DNA of 64,000 nucleotides from Desulfarculus sp. (GCA_016218705.1 JACRDC010000058.1:1-64000), one strand, 5' to 3'; shown: positions 15,774-24,553, counted from the stretch's first letter. The notes: generated by a model from the sequence alone, not told the origin. Translations and numbers: made by a program.

Positions 15774-16110
15774 CCCCTCCTATTTGCTGGATCTGGACCA
15801 TGCCGGTGCCCTGATCCTGGAGTTCACCAGGGGCATGGATAAGGCCTCCTTCTTGTCTGATCCAAAGACACAGTCGGCGGTCATGCACCAAATTATTATC
15901 CTGGGAGAGGTGGTAAAGCGCCTTTCCGCCGTATTCAGGGAGGCCCATCCGCGGATTCCTTGGGCCCAAATTGCCGGCATGCGCAACCGCCTGATTCACG
16001 AATACGACGACGTTGATCCTTTCTTGATCTGGGACGTTGTCAGGCGGGATATCCCTGGGTTCTTGACGGCGTTGCAGCCCCTGTTACCCAGACCCGAGGA
16101 TTATTCGTAG
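15763..16110 (+). CDS. hepT: HepT-type HEPN RNase toxin
   Basis: This 115-residue HEPN protein has the RX4H motif as RNRLIHEY (Arg74, His79, Tyr81). Tyr81 is the expected AMPylation target of the partner MntA. HepT proteins cleave RNA when unmodified and inhibit growth. Length and helical character fit the family. The overlap with mntA indicates translational coupling, which keeps antitoxin ahead of toxin. Confidence 0.9.
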   Translation: MDRDPSYLLDLDHAGALILEFTRGMDKASFLSDPKTQSAVMHQIIILGEVVKRLSAVFREAHPRIPWAQIAGMRNRLIHEYDDVDPFLIWDVVRRDIPGFLTALQPLLPRPEDYS

Positions 16111-16192
16111 AATTGTGATTAAGTTAGTGGTGGCCTCCGGCCATCCCGGCCATCGGCCAGGCCCCCCGGGGGGCGGAAAGGCAGGCCCTCAG

Positions 16193-16555
16193 GTGCGCAT
16201 TCAATTCAAGATGTGGCTGGAGCGCGACGGCAGGGTGCTCTTCGGCCAGGGCCGGCAGGAACTCCTGGCCGCCATCGTGGAGACCGGCTCCCTGGCCGGG
16301 GCCGCCCAGAAGCTGGGCATGAGCTACCGCGCCGCCTGGGGCCGCCTCAAGGCCTCGGAGGAGCGCCTGGGATTCGCCCTGGTGGAGCACAGCAGCCAGG
16401 GCCGGCGCTCGGCCAAGCCCACCTCCGAGGCCCTGGCCCTCCTGGAGTGGTACACCCAGTTGGAGGCACGCGCCGAGGAGTTCCTGGCGGAAGCGGCCCA
16501 GCAGGCCCCCTCCTTCCTGAAGACACCTACGGGCGGCCCGGCCCAGACGGATTGA
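16193..16555 (+). CDS. ModE-like winged-helix regulator (N-terminal domain only)
   Basis: This protein of about 120 residues matches the DNA-binding domain of ModE: RIQFKMWLERDGRVLFGQGR, then ETGSLAGAAQKLGMSYRAAWGRLK as helix-turn-helix, and RRSAKPTSEALALLEWY. It lacks the C-terminal molybdate-binding Mop domains, so another molecule must sense the metal; the PBP domain fused to MoeA is one speculative candidate. The GTG at 16193 is preferred because the family begins about here and GGAAAGG precedes it; a GTG at 16115 or ATG at 16211 are alternatives. Targets probably include molybdate or tungstate uptake or the cofactor genes nearby. Confidence 0.8.
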   Translation: MRIQFKMWLERDGRVLFGQGRQELLAAIVETGSLAGAAQKLGMSYRAAWGRLKASEERLGFALVEHSSQGRRSAKPTSEALALLEWYTQLEARAEEFLAEAAQQAPSFLKTPTGGPAQTD

Positions 16556-16638
16556 CCGCTCGCCAGCGAGACAGGCGCCTGGGCCTGTCCGGGCCGCGAG
16601 CATGCAACGATACCCGAGGGATGGGGAGTTTGGGGGCT

Positions 16639-16669
16639 CCAGGGGGGGCTGGCTGGGAGCCCCCCCTGG
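16639..16669 (+). terminator. Hairpin downstream of the modE-like gene
   Basis: A perfect 12-bp stem CCAGGGGGGGCT (16639-16650) / AGCCCCCCCTGG (16658-16669) with a 7-base loop lies 84 bases after the stop. No T-run follows, so termination efficiency is uncertain. Confidence 0.5.
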
Positions 16670-16684
16670 AACAACGGGAGATTC

Positions 16685-16785
16685 AGCGTGGAGCGTGAGC
16701 TAGAGCGTGAGCTTGAAGTTTAGCGTGAGATGTCACGTTTACCGGTTCCGCGTGAGTGCTAGCTAGAGTTTGAGCTTGAACTTCC
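16685..16785. repeat. Irregular short-period repeat GCGTGAG / GAGCTTGAA
   Basis: GCGTGAG occurs at 16693, 16705, 16723 and 16750, and GAGCTTGAA at 16709 and 16772, with GCTAGAG also repeated. The block fills the space between the modE-like hairpin and the acyl-CoA ligase stop. No open frame or hairpin with a T-run explains it. Confidence 0.55.
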
Positions 16786-16798
16786 GCTTCAGCCATGC

Positions 16799-18466
16799 CT
16801 ACTTGAGATTCGCCCCCTGGGCCAGATTCGCCCTTATAACCTTCTTGTCTATCTTGCCTACGCTGGTCTTGGGTATGGCATCCACCACCATGATGGTGTC
16901 GGGGATGGCCCACTTGGAGACCGTGCCGTCGTTGACGAAGCCCATCAGGAACTGACGCACCTCGTCACCCTTGAGCTGGCCCGCGAAGTCGGGCTTGGCC
17001 ACCACCGTGGCCAGGGGCCGTTCGCCCCACTTGTCGTCGGGCACGCCCACCACCGCCACCTCGCTCACCGCCTGGTGCTGGCTGATGAGTGACTCCAACT
17101 CCAGGGAGGATATCCACTCGCCGCCGGTCTTGATGACGTCCTTGAGGCGGTCGGTGATCTTGACGTAGCCCTCGGCGTCCATGTTGGCGATGTCACCGGT
17201 GTGCAGGTAGCCGTTCTTCCACAGCTCGGCGCCCTTGTCCGGGTTCTTGAAGTAGCTCTGGGTCAGCCAGGGAGTGCGCACCACGATCTCGCCGGCCGAG
17301 CGTCCGTCCCGGGGCAGGGGCTGGAACTGGGGGTCCACCACCTTGAGGTCCACCAGGGGTATGGGCAGCCCGGTCTTGGTGCGGATGTCCAACTGGTACT
17401 CCAGGTCCGCCTCCAGCTTGTCGGGCTTGACCATGGCCAGGGTGAGGATGGGGCAGGTCTCGCTCATGCCGTAACCGGTGTAGATGTCAATGCCCCGCTG
17501 CATGGCCGCCCGGGCCAGGCCCCGTGGCAGGGCCGAGCCGCCGATGATGACCTTCCACTTGGAGAGGTCCACGCTCTTGGCCGCCTCGGCGGTGAGCAGC
17601 ATATGCAGGATGGTGGGCACGCAGTGCGAGAAGGTGACGCCCTCGGTTATCAACAGCTTGAGCAGCATGGGCGGCTCGTAGCGGCCGGGGTAGACCTGCT
17701 TGACGCCCAGCATGGTGGCCACGTAGGGCACGCCCCAGGCGTGCACGTGGAACATGGGGGTGATGGGCATGTACACGTCGCCGGAGCGGAAGCGGGCCGG
17801 CGCGTCGAAGGCGCCGATGCCCACGGCCGAGGCCAGGGTGTGCAGCACCAGTTGGCGGTGGCTGAAGAACACGCCCTTGGGGTCGCCGGTGGTGCCGGTG
17901 GTGTAGAAGGTGGTGGCCTTGGCGTTCTCGTCGAAATCGGGGAAATCGAAGGTGTCGGCGGCCTGGGCCAACAGCTCCTCGTACTCGCCGGCCAGAGGCA
18001 GCTTGCTGGCCGGCAGGGTGCCTTCCTTTAGCACCACGAACTTCTTGACCGTCTTCAGCTCGCCCTGGATGGCCTCCAGGATGGGCAGGAAGTCCTGGTG
18101 GGTCAGCACCACCAGGTCCTCGGCGTGGTTCATGGTCCACAGAATCTGCTCTGGGGAGAGGCGCACGTTGACCGTGTGCAGGATGGCGCCCAGCATGGGG
18201 ACGGCGAAGAAGCACTCCAGGTAGCGGTGGGAGTCCCAGTCCAGCACGGCCACGGTGTCGCCGGGACCCACGCCCAGGGCGGTCAGGGCGTTGGCCAGCC
18301 TGTTGATGCGTTTGTACAGGTCGCGGTAGGTCAGGCGCGCTTGGTCACGGTAGACGATCTCCTGGTCCGGGGAGTATATGAGCGGGGTGTGCAGCAGTTG
18401 CTTGATGAGCAGGGGATAGGCGTAGGCCTCGGGCGCGCGGTCAATGAGCTGCACCTGTTTGGACAT
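16799..18466 (-). CDS. Fatty acyl-CoA ligase (AMP-forming, AlkK-like)
   Basis: This 555-residue protein is an ANL-superfamily ligase that activates a carboxylic acid with ATP and CoA. Motifs in order: FYTTGTTGDPKGV (P-loop, near residue 190), GYGMSETCP, YLHTGDIA, DRLKDVIKTGGEWISS and C-terminal KTSVGKIDKK with the catalytic lysine. Length and motifs fit medium/long-chain fatty acid ligases. The start at 18466 follows GGAGGAG. It is monocistronic, and a sigma-54-like element at 18526-18541 precedes it, next to a gene for a sigma-54 activator. Substrate chain length cannot be read from sequence. Confidence 0.9.
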   Translation of the reverse strand: MSKQVQLIDRAPEAYAYPLLIKQLLHTPLIYSPDQEIVYRDQARLTYRDLYKRINRLANALTALGVGPGDTVAVLDWDSHRYLECFFAVPMLGAILHTVNVRLSPEQILWTMNHAEDLVVLTHQDFLPILEAIQGELKTVKKFVVLKEGTLPASKLPLAGEYEELLAQAADTFDFPDFDENAKATTFYTTGTTGDPKGVFFSHRQLVLHTLASAVGIGAFDAPARFRSGDVYMPITPMFHVHAWGVPYVATMLGVKQVYPGRYEPPMLLKLLITEGVTFSHCVPTILHMLLTAEAAKSVDLSKWKVIIGGSALPRGLARAAMQRGIDIYTGYGMSETCPILTLAMVKPDKLEADLEYQLDIRTKTGLPIPLVDLKVVDPQFQPLPRDGRSAGEIVVRTPWLTQSYFKNPDKGAELWKNGYLHTGDIANMDAEGYVKITDRLKDVIKTGGEWISSLELESLISQHQAVSEVAVVGVPDDKWGERPLATVVAKPDFAGQLKGDEVRQFLMGFVNDGTVSKWAIPDTIMVVDAIPKTSVGKIDKKVIRANLAQGANLK

Positions 18467-18525
18467 ATTTTCTCCTCCGGGGGAAAGGGGGCGGCGGCCT
18501 GCCGCCCGCATTCCCAGGACATAAT

Positions 18526-18541
18526 AACAAGAAGCATGCCA
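18526..18541 (-). promoter_or_regulatory. Candidate sigma-54 promoter for the acyl-CoA ligase
   Basis: On the minus strand this reads TGGCATGCTTCTTGTT, matching TGGCAC-N5-TTGC except for C-to-T changes at the sixth base and at the -12 C. It lies 60 bases before the start codon. The adjacent upstream gene pair encodes a sigma-54 activator and its kinase, which makes the assignment attractive but unproven. Confidence 0.4.
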
Positions 18542-18699
18542 GGGAGAGCCGAAGCTGTGCGCCTGGGCTAACAAGCCGTATTTAGTGCGCTAGTGCCTAA
18601 AAAAGGAACGGCGGTTCCGGGTATGTCCAATAAACCGTACGACCGGTCTAGGCGGCTTGTCCTTATAATCGGATTAGTACGAAAAACCGGACAGAGCGG

Positions 18700-20139
18700 C
18701 TACTGCCCGCCGCCGGGACGGGGCAGGCCGTGCTCCTTGAGCAGTTCGTAGAGGCGCGAGCGCGACAGCCCAGAGACTCGGCAGGCCTCGGCCACCTGCC
18801 CGCCGGTGAGCAGCAGCAGCTCCTGTAGGTACTGCCGGTCCTGGCCGCGGCGGTGCTCTTTGAGGCTGGGCAGGCCTGTCGGCAGGGCGGCCGGGGCCGC
18901 TGGCCCCGCCGCGCCACCGGCCCTGGGCGGCGTCTGGCCAGAGGCCGCGCTATCACCCGCGCCGGCGCTGGCCCGGGCCAGGTAGACCCGCAGCTCCTGG
19001 GGCAGGTGGCGGGGGAAGAGGGTGGGGGCCTGCCCGGCCCGGGTGAGCACCTGCTCCAGGGTATTGACCAGCTCGCGCACGTTGCCCGGCCAGGGGTAGG
19101 CCATGAGCGCCGCCAGGAAATCGGGGGACAGGCCCTTGGTGGCCAACTGGTAATGGCCGCAGAGGCGCTCCAGGTGGAAGGCCACCAGGCCGCGCAGGTC
19201 CTCGGGATGCTGGCGCAGGGGCGGCAGGGGAATGCCAAGGCCCCGCAGGCGAAATAGCAGGTCCTGGCGGAAGCGGCCCTGGCCGGCCATTTCCTCCAGA
19301 TCGCGGTTGGTGGCCGCCAGCAGGCGGAAGTCGCTGGCCAGCTCACTGCGCCCGCCCAGGGGACGGAAACGCCGGTCTTGCAGCACCCGCAAGAAGGCCT
19401 TTTGCACCTTGAGCGGCAACTCGCCCACCTCGTCCAGAAAGAGCGTGCCCCCATGGGCCTGGCGGACCAGGCCCTCGCGGGGCTCGCTGGCCCCGGTGAA
19501 GGCCCCGCGCTCGTGGCCAAAGAGCAGGCTCTCCACCAGGTTTTCGGGCAGGGCCCCACAGTCCACCACCACCCAAGGCCCACCGGCGCGGGAGCTGTTG
19601 TGGTGAATGGCCCGGGCGAACAACTCCTTGCCGGTGCCGGTCTCGCCGCTTATCAAAACGGCCTGCTCCGAGCCGGCGGCCTGGGCCAAGAGGTCCAGGC
19701 AGGCGGCCATGGCCGGGCCGTCGCCCACGATCTCGGCGCGCCTCAGGGCCACCCGCTGGCGGCCGGCGGCCCGCTCCTGGCGGTATTGCAGGGCGCGCAA
19801 GAGGGCCAGGGTCATGGCCTGCATGGAGGAGGGCTTCTTGATGTAGTCCCAGGCGCCGCTCTTGATGGCCAACTCGGCGCCGTCGGGGTCGCCGGCCCCG
19901 GTCATGATGATGACCTCCGGCGCGCCCGGGGTCTGGCGCAGGGCCGGCAGGCCCATTAGCCCGCTGCCGTCGGGCAGGCGCACGTCCAGGAAGGCCACCT
20001 CGTAGACCGCCTGGGACGCGGCTTGCAGCCCCTCGGCCAGGCTGGGGAAGAAATCGGCCTGGTGCCCCAGGAGGCCCACCTTCAGGGCCAACATGCGGCA
20101 GAGCTGCTCGTCGTCGTCAATGATGAGCACCCGGGCCAT
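18700..20139 (-). CDS. NtrC-family sigma-54-dependent response regulator
   Basis: This 479-residue protein has a receiver domain (acidic pocket D8-D10, phospho-acceptor Asp52 in FLDVRLPDG), an AAA+ domain with Walker A GETGTGKE, the sigma-54 contact loop GAFTGA and LFLDEVGELP, and a C-terminal Fis-type helix-turn-helix (GGQVAEACRVSGLSRSRLYE). An Ala/Pro-rich linker of about 40 residues joins the last two. It activates sigma-54 promoters after phosphorylation. It starts 3 bases after the stop of the hybrid kinase gene, so the two form one two-component system. A likely target is the ligase gene directly downstream. Confidence 0.93.
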   Translation of the reverse strand: MARVLIIDDDEQLCRMLALKVGLLGHQADFFPSLAEGLQAASQAVYEVAFLDVRLPDGSGLMGLPALRQTPGAPEVIIMTGAGDPDGAELAIKSGAWDYIKKPSSMQAMTLALLRALQYRQERAAGRQRVALRRAEIVGDGPAMAACLDLLAQAAGSEQAVLISGETGTGKELFARAIHHNSSRAGGPWVVVDCGALPENLVESLLFGHERGAFTGASEPREGLVRQAHGGTLFLDEVGELPLKVQKAFLRVLQDRRFRPLGGRSELASDFRLLAATNRDLEEMAGQGRFRQDLLFRLRGLGIPLPPLRQHPEDLRGLVAFHLERLCGHYQLATKGLSPDFLAALMAYPWPGNVRELVNTLEQVLTRAGQAPTLFPRHLPQELRVYLARASAGAGDSAASGQTPPRAGGAAGPAAPAALPTGLPSLKEHRRGQDRQYLQELLLLTGGQVAEACRVSGLSRSRLYELLKEHGLPRPGGGQ

Positions 20140-20142
20140 GGC

Positions 20143-22152
20143 CTAGTCCTCCCCGGCCAGGGCCTGGCGCAGGGCCAGGGCCAGCTCCCGGCGGGGTATG
20201 GGCTTCTTTAGTATGCGCCGGATGCCCAGGGCCCGGGCCTCCTCGGGGCTGAGCGCCGGGCCGTGGCCGGAGCAGAGCAGCACGGGCAGGCCGGGGCGCA
20301 GCTCCAAAATGCGTTGGGCCAGCTCGCTGCCGGTGAGGCGGGGCATGGTCTGGTCTGTGAGCAGCAGGTCAAAGGCCTGGGGGTCCTGCCGGAAGGCCGT
20401 CAGGGCCTGCCGGCTGTCGGTAAAGGTCATCACCTGGTAGCCCAGATTGGTCAGCATGGTGCCGGCCATGCTGGCCACCGCCGGCTCGTCGTCCACCAAC
20501 AGCACCCGTTCGCGGCCCCGGGGCACCCGGCCAGGGGCCGGGGGGGGCTCCAGGGCCTGGCCCTGGGCCAAGGGGAAGAACACCTCAAACAGCGACCCCT
20601 GGCCGGGAGCGCTCTTTACCCGGACGGCCCCGTGGTGGCTTTTGACGATGCCGTGCACCACGGCCAGGCCCAGGCCGGTGCCCTCGCCAGGCCCCTTGGT
20701 GGTGAAGTAGGGCTCGAAGATGCGCTCCAGCACCTCGGGGGCCATGCCCTGGCCGCTGTCGCCCACGCTCAGGCGGACATGGGGGCCGGGCTGAAGACCG
20801 TCCAGGCCGCCGGCGGACTCCTGGTCCAGGTCCAGGCGCCCAAGACCCACCACCAGCCGGCCGCCGGTTTGCCCCATGGCCTGGGCGGCGTTTGCGCACA
20901 GGTTGATGACCACCTGGTGCATCTGGGTGGGGTCGGCCAGGACCATGCCGGCCTGGCCGTCCAGTTGGGCGCTGATCTCTACGAAGGCCGGCAGGGAGGC
21001 CCTGAGCAGCTTGAGCGCCTCCTTGACCACCGAGGCCAGGGACAGGGGCAGGCGTTCCTCGCCGCCCCGTCGGCTGAAGGTCAGTATCTGATCGGCCAGG
21101 TCGCGGGCGCGCTTGGCGGCGCGCACCACCTCCTCCAGGGGGCCGCGGGCCGGGTGGCCGGGCTCCAGGAAGTCGTGCAGGGCGATCTCGGTGAAGCCCA
21201 GGATGGAGGCCAGGATGTTGTTGAAGTCGTGGGCCACGCCACCGGCCAGGGTACCGATGGCCTCCATCTTCTGGGCCTGGCGCAGTTGGGCCTCCAACTG
21301 CTTGCGTTCGGTGAGGTCCAACAGCGAGGCCACGCTGCGCCGGGTGCCGGGCACCACGGCCACGGTGACCAGGCAGTCGCGCAGCCGCCCCTGGCCGTCT
21401 ATTACCTGGGCCTCGTAGGCCCGGGGCACGGCGCCGGGCTCCACCCGCCGCAGCCGGTGGTAGCCCAGCATGCGCTCAACGTCGTGGGGGGCGATGAACT
21501 GGGTCCAACTGACCTTGCCGTCCAGGTCCTCCTTGCGCGTGCCGGTCAGGCGGGCGAACTCGGTGTTGGCCAGGAGGATGGTGGTGTCCTCCTCCATGAT
21601 GACCATGGCCGATCCCGCCGTCTCGAAGATGGTGCGGTACTTCTCCTCCGACTCGCAGAGGGCCGCCTCGGCCACTTTCTGCTGGGTGATGTCCATGTAC
21701 AGGCTGATGAGGTACTCCAGGCGCCCGTCTGGGCCGTGGACCAGGGTGGACTTGACCAGCACCCACAGGGCGTGGCCAAAGCGGTGCAGGAAGCGGCGCT
21801 CCTGCTGCACCACCCGGGGTGCCCGGGGCAGCTTGGCCAGGTGGTTCCGGGTGGCCTCCAGGTCCTCGGGGTGGACGAGCTGGGTCAGGTCCAGGGCGCT
21901 CAGCTCGTGCTCCGAGTAGCCCAGCATCTCGCAGAGGTGGCGGTTGACCCGCAGGAAGCGTCCCTGGGGGCTGACCAGGGCCATGCCCAGGGCGGCCTGG
22001 CTGAAGACCTGGCGAAAAACCGGCGCTGCGGCGGCGGCTGGGACTGCCTCCGGCCCGGGTGGTGGCCCCTGGGCCTGGGCCGCGGACAGGCTGGCCCGCA
22101 GGTCACCCAGTTCGGCGATCAGTTGCCGCTTGGTCTTGGCTTGGTCCCGCAT
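20143..22152 (-). CDS. Hybrid PAS sensor histidine kinase with C-terminal receiver
   Basis: This 669-residue cytosolic protein contains, in order, a short N-terminal coiled coil (1-30), two PAS domains (about 50-165 and 175-285), HisKA with GGVAHDFNN (phospho-His), HATPase with VVINLCANAAQAM, GDSGQGM and GTGLGLAVVHGIV, and a receiver domain (RERVLLVDDEPA, LLLTDQTMPRLTG, ILKKPI). No membrane segment is visible, so it senses an internal signal, perhaps redox or a ligand. The start at 22152 follows GGAGGCGGGGAGGGG. The same frame runs open for another 1.4 kb antisense to the aminotransferase gene and should not be annotated. It pairs with the NtrC-type regulator. Confidence 0.92.
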   Translation of the reverse strand: MRDQAKTKRQLIAELGDLRASLSAAQAQGPPPGPEAVPAAAAAPVFRQVFSQAALGMALVSPQGRFLRVNRHLCEMLGYSEHELSALDLTQLVHPEDLEATRNHLAKLPRAPRVVQQERRFLHRFGHALWVLVKSTLVHGPDGRLEYLISLYMDITQQKVAEAALCESEEKYRTIFETAGSAMVIMEEDTTILLANTEFARLTGTRKEDLDGKVSWTQFIAPHDVERMLGYHRLRRVEPGAVPRAYEAQVIDGQGRLRDCLVTVAVVPGTRRSVASLLDLTERKQLEAQLRQAQKMEAIGTLAGGVAHDFNNILASILGFTEIALHDFLEPGHPARGPLEEVVRAAKRARDLADQILTFSRRGGEERLPLSLASVVKEALKLLRASLPAFVEISAQLDGQAGMVLADPTQMHQVVINLCANAAQAMGQTGGRLVVGLGRLDLDQESAGGLDGLQPGPHVRLSVGDSGQGMAPEVLERIFEPYFTTKGPGEGTGLGLAVVHGIVKSHHGAVRVKSAPGQGSLFEVFFPLAQGQALEPPPAPGRVPRGRERVLLVDDEPAVASMAGTMLTNLGYQVMTFTDSRQALTAFRQDPQAFDLLLTDQTMPRLTGSELAQRILELRPGLPVLLCSGHGPALSPEEARALGIRRILKKPIPRRELALALRQALAGED

Positions 22153-22356
22153 GGCCCCTCCCCGCCTCCCGCCGGGCACAACCCATTGCAAGTAGGGAAT
22201 CTTACAACCAGCCGGCCCCGGCCTCAAGCGGCGGGCGCGGCTTTGACCGGCCGGCGGTCTTGACAGCCAGGGGGGCGACAGGCCACAGTTAAGCGTGCGC
22301 CTAGGCCCGGGGCCGGGCGCCAACCAGGGATTACTCAAGCATTCCGGGAGTTTCAC

Positions 22357-23460
22357 ATGATCGAACTGACCCCCTCGCAACGCCTGCTCATGGGCCCCGG
22401 CCCCAGCAATGTCTCCTACCGGGTGCTCAGGGCCATGTCCACCCCCCTGGTGGGGCACCTGGACCCCGAGTTCATGGCCATCATGGACCAAGTCTGCCAG
22501 ATGCTCAGGCACCTGTTCCAGACCCAAAACCAGATGACCTTCCCGGTCAGCGGCACCGGCAGCGCCGGCCTGGAGGCGGCCCTGGTCAATCTGCTGGAGC
22601 CCGGCGACACCGCCGTGGTCTGCGTGCATGGGGTCTTCGGCCAGCGCCTGACCGAGGTGGCCAGCCGCTGCGGCGCCCGGGTGGTGAACGTGGAGGCGCC
22701 CTGGGGCCAGCCCATAGACGTGCAGCAGCTCATCGAGACCCTGCAAAAACACCCCCAGGCCAAGCTCTGCGCCATCGTGCACGCCGAGACCTCCACCGGG
22801 GTGCTGCAACCCCTGGAGGAGTTGGGCGCCTATCTCAAGGGCCAGGGCACCCTGCTGGTGGTGGACACCGTCACCTCCCTGGCCGGCGTGCCGGTCAAGG
22901 TGGACGACTGGGGCATTGACGTGTGCTACAGCGGCACCCAGAAGTGCCTGAGCGTGCCGCCGGGGTGCGCGCCCATCACCTTCAGCCCCAAGGCCCTGGA
23001 GGTGGTGGGCAAGCGCAAGAGCAAGGTGCAGAGCTGGTACCTGGACGTGAGGCTCCTGCAGAAATACTGGGGCAGCGAGCGCCTGTACCACCACACCGCG
23101 CCCATCACCATGATCTATGGCCTGTACGAGGGCCTGCGTATCATCCTTGAAGAGGGCCTGGAGGCGCGCTTCGCCCGCCACCGCGAGCTGAGTGCCCGCT
23201 TGGCCCAGGGCCTGGCCGGGCTGGGCTTCACCTTCCTGGCCAAGGAGGGTTATCGCCTGCCGCCCCTGACCTCGGTGTTTCCGCCCCAGGCCGAGTTGGT
23301 GGAGCCCCTGCGCAAGAAATTGCTGAGCGATTACGGCATCGAGGTGGGCGGCGGCCTGGGGGCCTACGCCGGCAAGATCTGGCGCATCGGCCTGATGGGC
23401 GAGACCTGCCGCGCCCAGAACATCGCCATCCTGCTGGACGCCCTCGGGCGCGAACTGTAG
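22357..23460 (+). CDS. Class V aminotransferase, alanine-glyoxylate/serine-pyruvate type
   Basis: This 367-residue PLP enzyme has the AGXT layout: MGPGPSNVSYRVLRAM at the N-terminus, VSGTGSAGLEAAL for cofactor phosphate binding, Asp170 in VVDTVTSLAG for the pyridine nitrogen, and Lys196 in YSGTQKCLS for the Schiff base. Such enzymes move an amino group from alanine or serine to glyoxylate; some paralogues act on 2-aminoethylphosphonate or as aspartate aminotransferases. It is followed 34 bases later by an aldolase that resembles 4-hydroxy-2-oxoglutarate aldolase, which produces glyoxylate, so the AGXT assignment is favoured. Confidence 0.88.
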   Translation: MIELTPSQRLLMGPGPSNVSYRVLRAMSTPLVGHLDPEFMAIMDQVCQMLRHLFQTQNQMTFPVSGTGSAGLEAALVNLLEPGDTAVVCVHGVFGQRLTEVASRCGARVVNVEAPWGQPIDVQQLIETLQKHPQAKLCAIVHAETSTGVLQPLEELGAYLKGQGTLLVVDTVTSLAGVPVKVDDWGIDVCYSGTQKCLSVPPGCAPITFSPKALEVVGKRKSKVQSWYLDVRLLQKYWGSERLYHHTAPITMIYGLYEGLRIILEEGLEARFARHRELSARLAQGLAGLGFTFLAKEGYRLPPLTSVFPPQAELVEPLRKKLLSDYGIEVGGGLGAYAGKIWRIGLMGETCRAQNIAILLDALGREL

Positions 23461-23494
23461 CCAGGCCCGCCAAGCCCCAACAAGGAGGCCCCAT

Positions 23495-24382
23495 ATGAAC
23501 AAGCCCCTGCGCGGCGTGATCCCTCCGGTGGCCACGCCCTTCAAGGACGAGGAACTGGACCTCAAGGCCCTCCAGGCCAATCTGCGGACCTGGAACCAGA
23601 CGGGGCTCAGCGGCTACCTGATCCTGGGCTCCAATGGCGAGAGCTGCTACCTGAGCGAGGCCGAGAAGGAGGCGGTGCTGGCCGCCGCCGCCGAGGCCAT
23701 GGCCCCCGACAAGCTCTTCATGGCCGGCACGGGCTGCGAGTCCACCCGCCAGACCATAGGCCTGACCCGCCGGGCGTCCGAGCTGGGGGCTGACTGCGCC
23801 CTGGTGCTCACGCCGGCCTATTACAAGGGGCAGATGACCAACGAGGCCCTGGAGGCCCACTACCAGAAGGTGGCCGAGGCCTCGCCCATGCCCATCCTGC
23901 TCTACAACGTGCCCCAGTTCACGGGCGTCAACCTGGCCCCGGCCCTGGTGGCCAGGCTCTCGGCCCACGACAACATCGCCGGCATCAAGGACTCATCCGG
24001 CAACATCGGCCAGCTAACCGAGATCATCAGGCAGAGCCGGCCCGGCTTTGCGGTCTTCGTGGGCTCGGCGCCGGTCTTCTACCCTGCCCTGTGCGTGGGC
24101 GCCGTGGGCGGCATTCTGGCCGTGGCCAACGTGGTGCCCGAGCTGTGCGTGGAATTGCAGCGCCTATACCAGGCCGGCGGCCACCCGGGCGCCCTGGCCA
24201 TGCAGCGGGCCATCAACCCCCTGGCGGCCCTGGTGACCACCGGCCTGGGGGTGGGCGGGCTCAAGCTGGCCATGGACCTGCGGGGCTTTCAGGGCGGCCA
24301 GGTGCGCTCTCCCCTTTGCCTGCCCCAGGCGGCCCGGCCCCAGTTGGCCCAGGAACTGGACAAGCTGCGGCCTCTGCTGTAG
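23495..24382 (+). CDS. DapA-superfamily aldolase, 4-hydroxy-2-oxoglutarate aldolase-like
   Basis: This 295-residue TIM-barrel lyase has Tyr137 (LLYNVP) and Schiff-base Lys165 (AGIKDSSGN), the N-acetylneuraminate lyase/DHDPS signature. Segments such as GAVGGILAVANVVPELC and ILGSNGESCYLSEAEK look closer to mammalian HOGA1 than to biosynthetic DapA, judged by eye from memory of the family. HOGA1 splits 4-hydroxy-2-oxoglutarate into pyruvate and glyoxylate. Pairing with an AGXT-like gene supports this reading. True dihydrodipicolinate synthase or another keto-acid aldolase remains possible. The start follows AAGGAGG, and the gene is co-transcribed with the aminotransferase. Confidence 0.85.
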   Translation: MNKPLRGVIPPVATPFKDEELDLKALQANLRTWNQTGLSGYLILGSNGESCYLSEAEKEAVLAAAAEAMAPDKLFMAGTGCESTRQTIGLTRRASELGADCALVLTPAYYKGQMTNEALEAHYQKVAEASPMPILLYNVPQFTGVNLAPALVARLSAHDNIAGIKDSSGNIGQLTEIIRQSRPGFAVFVGSAPVFYPALCVGAVGGILAVANVVPELCVELQRLYQAGGHPGALAMQRAINPLAALVTTGLGVGGLKLAMDLRGFQGGQVRSPLCLPQAARPQLAQELDKLRPLL

Positions 24383-24436
24383 AAGCGAGCAGCGGCCGGA
24401 AGTTGTACTTTCTGGCATCCGGCCAAGCCCAAGTCT

Positions 24437-24553
24437 GGTCATTGCGAAAGTAGCGAAGCGATCTCTTTTACCGCGTTGAAGAGATTGCTTGGTCACTCCA
24501 CCCCAGCCAAGCCGCGCTTGGCCGGGGACCCCGACGCTCTTGCCAATGACACC
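24437..24553. repeat. Dispersed palindromic repeat (GGTCATTGCGA / CAATGACACC ends)
   Basis: GTCATTGCGAAAGTAGCGAA near the left end and CCAATGACACC at the right end are inverted, with GATCTCTT/AAGAGATTGC inside. A related element lies at 52707-52836. The type is common as an intergenic palindrome in many bacterial genomes. It fills most of the aldolase-cheX gap. Confidence 0.65.

Noticed and set aside
22153-23580. Upstream in-frame extension of the histidine kinase (to 1145 residues)
   Set aside because: It runs antisense through the aminotransferase gene, has low-complexity His/Gly/Ala content, and a strong ribosome site marks the start at 22152.
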